From: a bacterium
Lineage (GTDB): Bacteria; CSSED10-310; JAJRTK01
Assembly (NCBI GenBank): GCA_024278345.1
Contig: JAJRTK010000211.1
Span: forward strand, 1-9,463
Direction of reading: 5' to 3'
DNA: 9,463 nucleotides
The notes below the pieces were generated by a model. That model worked only from the letters and a program-made list of their open reading frames with translations. It was not told where the DNA came from and searched no databases. This document shows, one piece after another, positions 5,995-9,463 of this stretch (the stretch's first letter is position 1; each line of letters begins with the position of its first letter). A program made the position numbers and the translations under genes.

Positions 5995-6128
5995 TCGTGC
6001 TCTTCTTTTAGGGCAGAGTTCTTGGCAAACCCTTTGTCTTCTTCGTGTTGAGTTCCGCTCCCATCGGTCGCCATCCGACGCCCGCTGCTCGCCATTCTTG
6101 CCCGTGGTGTCATCGAACACCCCAAAAG
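5995..6128 (-). repeat. Non-coding repeat, copy B (inverted relative to copy A)
   Basis: Read on the minus strand, this copy starts with CTTTTGGGG (6128-6120), continues with GCGAGCAGCGG (6092-6082) and the 16-base block at 6067-6052 shared with copy A, and fades near 5995. It fills most of the 227-base gap between the polA stop and the rel start. Its orientation is opposite to copy A, so the two copies bracket the rel gene as an inverted pair about 2.2 kb apart. Confidence 0.8.
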
Positions 6129-6165
6129 ATGGAACGCCGCCGAAACGTCCGTCGCAAAGGCCCCC

Positions 6166-8874
6166 TCAGTGCGCCTCGAGCCAATTCCTTCCCCACCCGA
6201 TGTCCACCACCAGCGGCACCTGGAGCTCCATGGCGTTCTGCATCTTCGCCCGGATCCCGGCTGATGCCGCCTTCAACTCGTTTTCGTGGACTTCGAAGAC
6301 GAGCTCGTCGTGGACCTGAAGAAGCATCCGCGCCGAAGGGGCGACGCCGGGTAGGCAACGGTGGAGCTCGATCATCGCCTTCTTGATGAGGTCCGCCGCC
6401 GATCCCTGAATCGGCGTGTTCACCGCCATGTTCTCCGCCGCCTGGCGGACGCGACCGTTGGACGACCGGATCTCCGGCAACTCCCGGCGGCGCCCCGACA
6501 GCGTCTTGACATAGCCCCTGGCCCTGGCCTGTTCCACGGTTCGCTCAATGTAAGCCTCCACACCCGGCAGTTTTTCGAAGTAGCTCTTGATAAACAGCCG
6601 GGCCTCGGCCACGGCTATTTTTAGCCTTGAAGCCAAGCCATATTCGTTCATCCCATACAGGATGCCGAAGTTGATGGTTTTGGCCCTGGCCCGCATCTCC
6701 CGGGTAACCTCGCCAGCTTCCACGGAAAACAGGAGCTGTGCCGTCCGGCTGTGGACATCTTGCCCCGATTCGAAAGCCGCCACCAGGTTCGCGTCTTCCG
6801 ACAGATGCGCCATGATCCGAAGCTCGATTTGGGAATAGTCGGCCGAGAGCAAGACCCAGTCCGGCGCCCGGGAAACGAAAGCCTTGCGGATCTCCCGGCC
6901 CAGCTCCGTGCGGATGGGGATGTTCTGGAGGTTCGGATTGGTGGAGGAAAGGCGCCCGGTAATCGCCGCCGTCTGGTTGTAGGAAGTGTGAACGCGACCG
7001 GTTCGGGGATCCACCAACTTTGGGAGAGCATCGACATAAGTGCCGATGAGCTTCTGGAGCTTCCGGTATTCAAGGATTTTGTCGATGATCGGATGTTCGG
7101 CATATTTTTCTAGAGTCCGTGCATCGGTGGAGTAAGATCCAGTCTTGGTTTTCCGGGGTTTGCGCTTGCCTAGGTCCTTTTGGATTTCCAGCCGCTCGAA
7201 AAGGACCAGGCCCAGTTGCTTCGGTGAATCGAGATTGAAAGCCTCTCCGCCACAGGCGGACAGGACCTCAGTCCGAAGCTCGTCGGTACGGGATCGAAGG
7301 CTCCTGGAAAGATCTCCGAGAAGCTCGGTGTCAAGGCATATCCCAGTCCGCTCCATCCCGGCCAGGACCGGGATCAAAGGCAGTTCGATCTGGCCCATCA
7401 AATCGCCAAGCTCCAGCTCCTGAATCTTCGGCTGAAAAAACTCCATCAACCTGTAGGTGATGTCGGCATCCTCGCAAGCGTACTCGGCCACCCGCTCTAC
7501 CTCGATCTGCTCCATACAGAGCTGCCCCTTCCCCTTTTTACCCAAGAGCTCTGACGTTGGAATCTTCTTGAACCTCAAATACTTGAGGGCAAGAGCATCG
7601 AGATTGTGCCGGCGAGTCCCGGGCTCCAACAAAAACGAGCCGATCATCGTGTCGAACGCGATACCCCGAAGCTCGATCCCATGGTTCTGAAAGACCAGGA
7701 GATCATACTTCAGATTCTGGCCACACTTCTTCACCTTGTCGTCTTCCAGAAGAGGACGAAGGAGATCGAGCCTCGCCAGGTCCTCCTCCGACTCCCCCAA
7801 TCCCGGCAGAGGCACATACCAGGCCCGCCGCGACTCATCGGAAAGGGAAACCCCCACAAGCCGCGCCTGGAGCGGATTCAACGACGTGGTCTCAGTGTCC
7901 ACCACAAGGATTTCCGCTTCCCCGAATCGCCGGCAAAGATCGCCAAGCTCCCCAAGGTCCCCTACGATCCGGTAGTCGTGCTCGTCCGACCCCGTATCCT
8001 CCGTAAACTCCTCCAACAACACCCGAAACTCGAACCTCTGGAACATCTCCCGGAGCCGGGAGCGATGGGGCTCGCCCCGACGAAGCTCTTCAATCTCCAC
8101 GGGCACGGGAACATCGGTGCGGATCCGTGCCAGATTCTTGGAAAGAAAGAGGATCTCCGGATCTTTTTGGAGCGCTTCCCGGGCCTTCTTGAAACGGATG
8201 GAATCCCGCGCCTCCACCATCTTCTCCAGCGTCGGGAACCGGTCCAAGAGCTTGAGCGCCGTCACTTTGCCAACGCCTGGAAGGCCCGGAATGTTGTCCG
8301 ACTTATCCCCTTGAAGCGCCAGGAAATCGACAATTCGGGACGGAGGGATTTTGAATTTCTCCTCCACGCCAGCGGGATCCAGAAGCTCCACGGGCTGGCC
8401 CGCACGGGCGATGTTGTAGATGAACGTCTTGTCGGTCACGAGCTGGGCCATATCCTTGTCGCCACTGACAATGTAGGTCTGGATCCCGGCCGCCTCCGCC
8501 CTTAAGGCCAAGGTCCCCATAACATCATCAGCCTCGAAGCCCTGGACTTCCACCCGACGAACCCCAAAAGCGTCGATGAGATCGTCCAAAAACCGGAGCT
8601 GCTCCGCCATTTCCGCGGGCATCTTTTGGCGCGTGGCCTTGTAGTCGGGAAAGAGCTCGTGGCGAAACGTCGGCCCACGCGGATCCTGCACCACCGAAAT
8701 ATAGTCGGGCTCCGCCTCCTTCAATAGGCGAAGCAGGGCCTGGCTGAAACCATACAGCGCCGAAACGTTCAGACCATACGAAGTGACCAATGGCCCGCGA
8801 ATGAAAGCGAAATGGGAACGGTAGGCCAAGGCCGAGCCGTCGATGAGAAAAAGAGCGGGGCGAACAAGCTTCAT
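6166..8874 (-). CDS. polA: DNA polymerase I, three-domain, proofreading-competent
   Basis: A 902-residue enzyme (E. coli: 928) for primer removal, gap filling and excision repair. Seen: 5' nuclease domain about 1-290 with metal ligands D12, E114-A-D116-D117, D139, D141, D190 and D193 (GDKSDNIPGLPGVG); 3'-5' exonuclease domain with Exo I D326-x-E328, Exo II N387...D391, and Exo III Y465...D469, so proofreading is expected to be active; polymerase domain with template-binding TGRLSS.NPNLQNIP (639-653), motif A D679-Y-S-Q-I-E684, motif B R728, K732, F736 in the O-helix, and motif C H855-D856-E857. The constant offset of 26 from E. coli numbering in the palm and fingers shows no internal loss there. 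Phe at 736 is the usual form that discriminates against dideoxynucleotides. The ATG at 8874 follows GGAAGGTGGAG with five bases between. The rel gene lies 227 bases downstream on the same strand, with repeat copy B between them. Confidence 0.98.
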   Translation of the reverse strand: MKLVRPALFLIDGSALAYRSHFAFIRGPLVTSYGLNVSALYGFSQALLRLLKEAEPDYISVVQDPRGPTFRHELFPDYKATRQKMPAEMAEQLRFLDDLIDAFGVRRVEVQGFEADDVMGTLALRAEAAGIQTYIVSGDKDMAQLVTDKTFIYNIARAGQPVELLDPAGVEEKFKIPPSRIVDFLALQGDKSDNIPGLPGVGKVTALKLLDRFPTLEKMVEARDSIRFKKAREALQKDPEILFLSKNLARIRTDVPVPVEIEELRRGEPHRSRLREMFQRFEFRVLLEEFTEDTGSDEHDYRIVGDLGELGDLCRRFGEAEILVVDTETTSLNPLQARLVGVSLSDESRRAWYVPLPGLGESEEDLARLDLLRPLLEDDKVKKCGQNLKYDLLVFQNHGIELRGIAFDTMIGSFLLEPGTRRHNLDALALKYLRFKKIPTSELLGKKGKGQLCMEQIEVERVAEYACEDADITYRLMEFFQPKIQELELGDLMGQIELPLIPVLAGMERTGICLDTELLGDLSRSLRSRTDELRTEVLSACGGEAFNLDSPKQLGLVLFERLEIQKDLGKRKPRKTKTGSYSTDARTLEKYAEHPIIDKILEYRKLQKLIGTYVDALPKLVDPRTGRVHTSYNQTAAITGRLSSTNPNLQNIPIRTELGREIRKAFVSRAPDWVLLSADYSQIELRIMAHLSEDANLVAAFESGQDVHSRTAQLLFSVEAGEVTREMRARAKTINFGILYGMNEYGLASRLKIAVAEARLFIKSYFEKLPGVEAYIERTVEQARARGYVKTLSGRRRELPEIRSSNGRVRQAAENMAVNTPIQGSAADLIKKAMIELHRCLPGVAPSARMLLQVHDELVFEVHENELKAASAGIRAKMQNAMELQVPLVVDIGWGRNWLEAH

Positions 8875-9007
8875 GGGGGCTCCACCTTCCTGAGACTACC
8901 GGATTTTGGGTTTTGGGGCTTCATGGCCTACGCCCTCCCATGGAAGCGGCGATGAGAAGATTGTGAAGCCAGTTAGCGTGGACCTCGAATCCGTTGGGAC
9001 CATGGAA

Positions 9008-9066
9008 AGGTGAACGCCTCCGCGGATCTCAGGCGCCGCGACAGGGCCTGGACTCACCTCTTTTTT
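9008..9066 (+). terminator. Terminator-like branched structure ending in T6
   Basis: AGGTGA (9008-9013) can pair with TCACCT (9054-9059), enclosing either CGCGG/CCGCG (9021-9025 with 9036-9040) or CGCCT/AGGCG (9015-9019 with 9031-9035); the outer stem is followed, after one C, by six T (9061-9066). On the plus strand this resembles a terminator or the 3' end of a small RNA, but no plus-strand gene precedes it in the window. The large interior makes it non-canonical. Confidence 0.25.
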
Positions 9067-9344
9067 CGCTACGCGTTTTTGGGGAGGGTGGCCGGTGCCA
9101 TGGACGAGGCCGCCAGAGAATATCGCGAGGCGACGCCGGAAGCAAGATGTCCGTGTCCTTTCGGTGGGGATGCTTGAAAGGAAGATATCTTGAAGTAGAT
9201 TGAGCTGGGGGGGGGAATTGGTCAGATGAGAGCAGCCGACCCTGGAGCAGATCGGTGGACTCGTCGGGTATCCACGCAAGGCGGGACATTCCCGGGACTG
9301 TGGAATCGAAAGCGTCCGGGCAACGCCTCGCTGTCGCTTGGCGG

Positions 9345-9463
9345 GTCACGTTTGCGTGACTCGAAGGGTCACGCCGTGCGTTACCCGAAGGTCGTCCGGG
9401 GATTCCATCCCCCGTCCCCTGGCAGGGCTTCGCCCTGCACCCACCAGGGAGTTACCTCCCTGG
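9345..9463. repeat. Tandem series of five hairpins, cut by the window edge
   Basis: Seen in order: GTCACG/CGTGAC (9345-9350 with 9355-9360); GGGTCACG/CGTTACCC with one mismatch (9366-9373 with 9379-9386); GGGGAT/ATCCCC (9398-9403 with 9407-9412); GCAGGGC/GCCCTGC (9422-9428 with 9432-9438); CCAGGGAG/CTCCCTGG (9444-9451 with 9456-9463). CCAGGG (9444-9449) can instead pair with CCCTGG (9417-9422), so the last two hairpins have an alternative fold. This is probably a dispersed intergenic repeat cluster (BIME-like) and may continue past the window. Confidence 0.55.

Larger units (their letters stand above)
8875..9463. other. Intergenic region without a supportable gene
   Basis: This 589-base stretch upstream of polA has open frames on both strands, but none shows a ribosome site, recognisable motifs or protein-like composition. 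Apart from the structured segment (9008-9066) and hairpin series (9345-9463) listed separately, it contains a 10-bp perfect palindrome AAGATATCTT (9182-9191) and a run of nine G (9207-9215). No tRNA or known riboswitch core was recognised. The polA promoter should lie here, but no convincing -35/-10 pair is visible on the minus strand. Confidence 0.55.

Noticed and set aside
5117-6319. 400-codon plus-strand open frame crossing the rel start and the polA end
   Set aside because: It is antisense to two well-supported genes and to the gap between them, with no recognisable motif.
7606-8505. 299-codon plus-strand open frame inside polA
   Set aside because: It is antisense to the conserved PolA nuclease and exonuclease domains and has no start signal.
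8900-8920. G/T-rich run resembling a G-quadruplex (GGG and GGGG separated by T4)
   Set aside because: Only two G-runs of three or more occur close together, too few for an intramolecular quadruplex.
9070-9150. Possible third copy of the rel-flanking repeat (TTTTTGGGG followed by ATGGACGAGGC)
   Set aside because: Resemblance needs several gaps and the 16-base conserved block is absent, so it is within chance.

Overview
The window carries six protein genes on both strands, separated by short intergenic gaps that hold repeats and candidate promoters. Base composition is moderately GC-rich (roughly 55-60% by eye) and the genes use Shine-Dalgarno and GTG/ATG starts, so this is a bacterial chromosome. 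The gene content (a full-length PolA, a long RelA/SpoT homologue, an RCK potassium channel, a receiver-kinase hybrid) is housekeeping and signalling, not plasmid or phage. I cannot fix the phylum. REP-like hairpins such as the one at 70-88 recall, from memory only, Verrucomicrobia, Planctomycetes, NC10 or similar groups.

Left part (1-2783). A short plus-strand gene (174-584) encodes a four-helix membrane protein made of two tandem copies of a ~60-residue unit. Facing it are two minus-strand genes that read as one operon: a two-helix potassium channel with a cytosolic RCK/TrkA module (2783-1788), then, 20 bases on, a soluble REC-HisKA-HATPase hybrid (1767-622). The channel gene has a well-placed internal Shine-Dalgarno and ATG exactly at the pore/RCK junction, as in MthK, where a free RCK domain is made from an internal start.

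Middle (2784-6165). A near-consensus sigma-70 promoter (2974-3002) drives a C-terminal J-domain protein (3084-3620). Convergent to it is a 686-residue RelA/SpoT homologue (5938-3878). Its ppGpp hydrolase site is intact, but several residues needed for synthesis are replaced, so it is predicted to degrade (p)ppGpp only. Two diverged copies of one non-coding repeat (about 85% identity over a 55-nt core) lie in opposite orientation on either side of this gene. The downstream copy supplies the gene's last codons and stop.

Right part (6166-9463). DNA polymerase I (8874-6166) has 5' nuclease, 3'-5' exonuclease and polymerase domains with all catalytic residues visible. Upstream of it, 8875-9463 contains no gene I can support. 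It holds a structured segment ending in T6, a G9 tract and a tandem series of five hairpins running into the window edge.

The clearest points of interest are the synthetase-degenerate stringent-response enzyme framed by an inverted repeat pair, the internal start in the channel gene, and the internally duplicated membrane protein. I see no CRISPR array, tRNA, rRNA, transposase or recognisable defence system.
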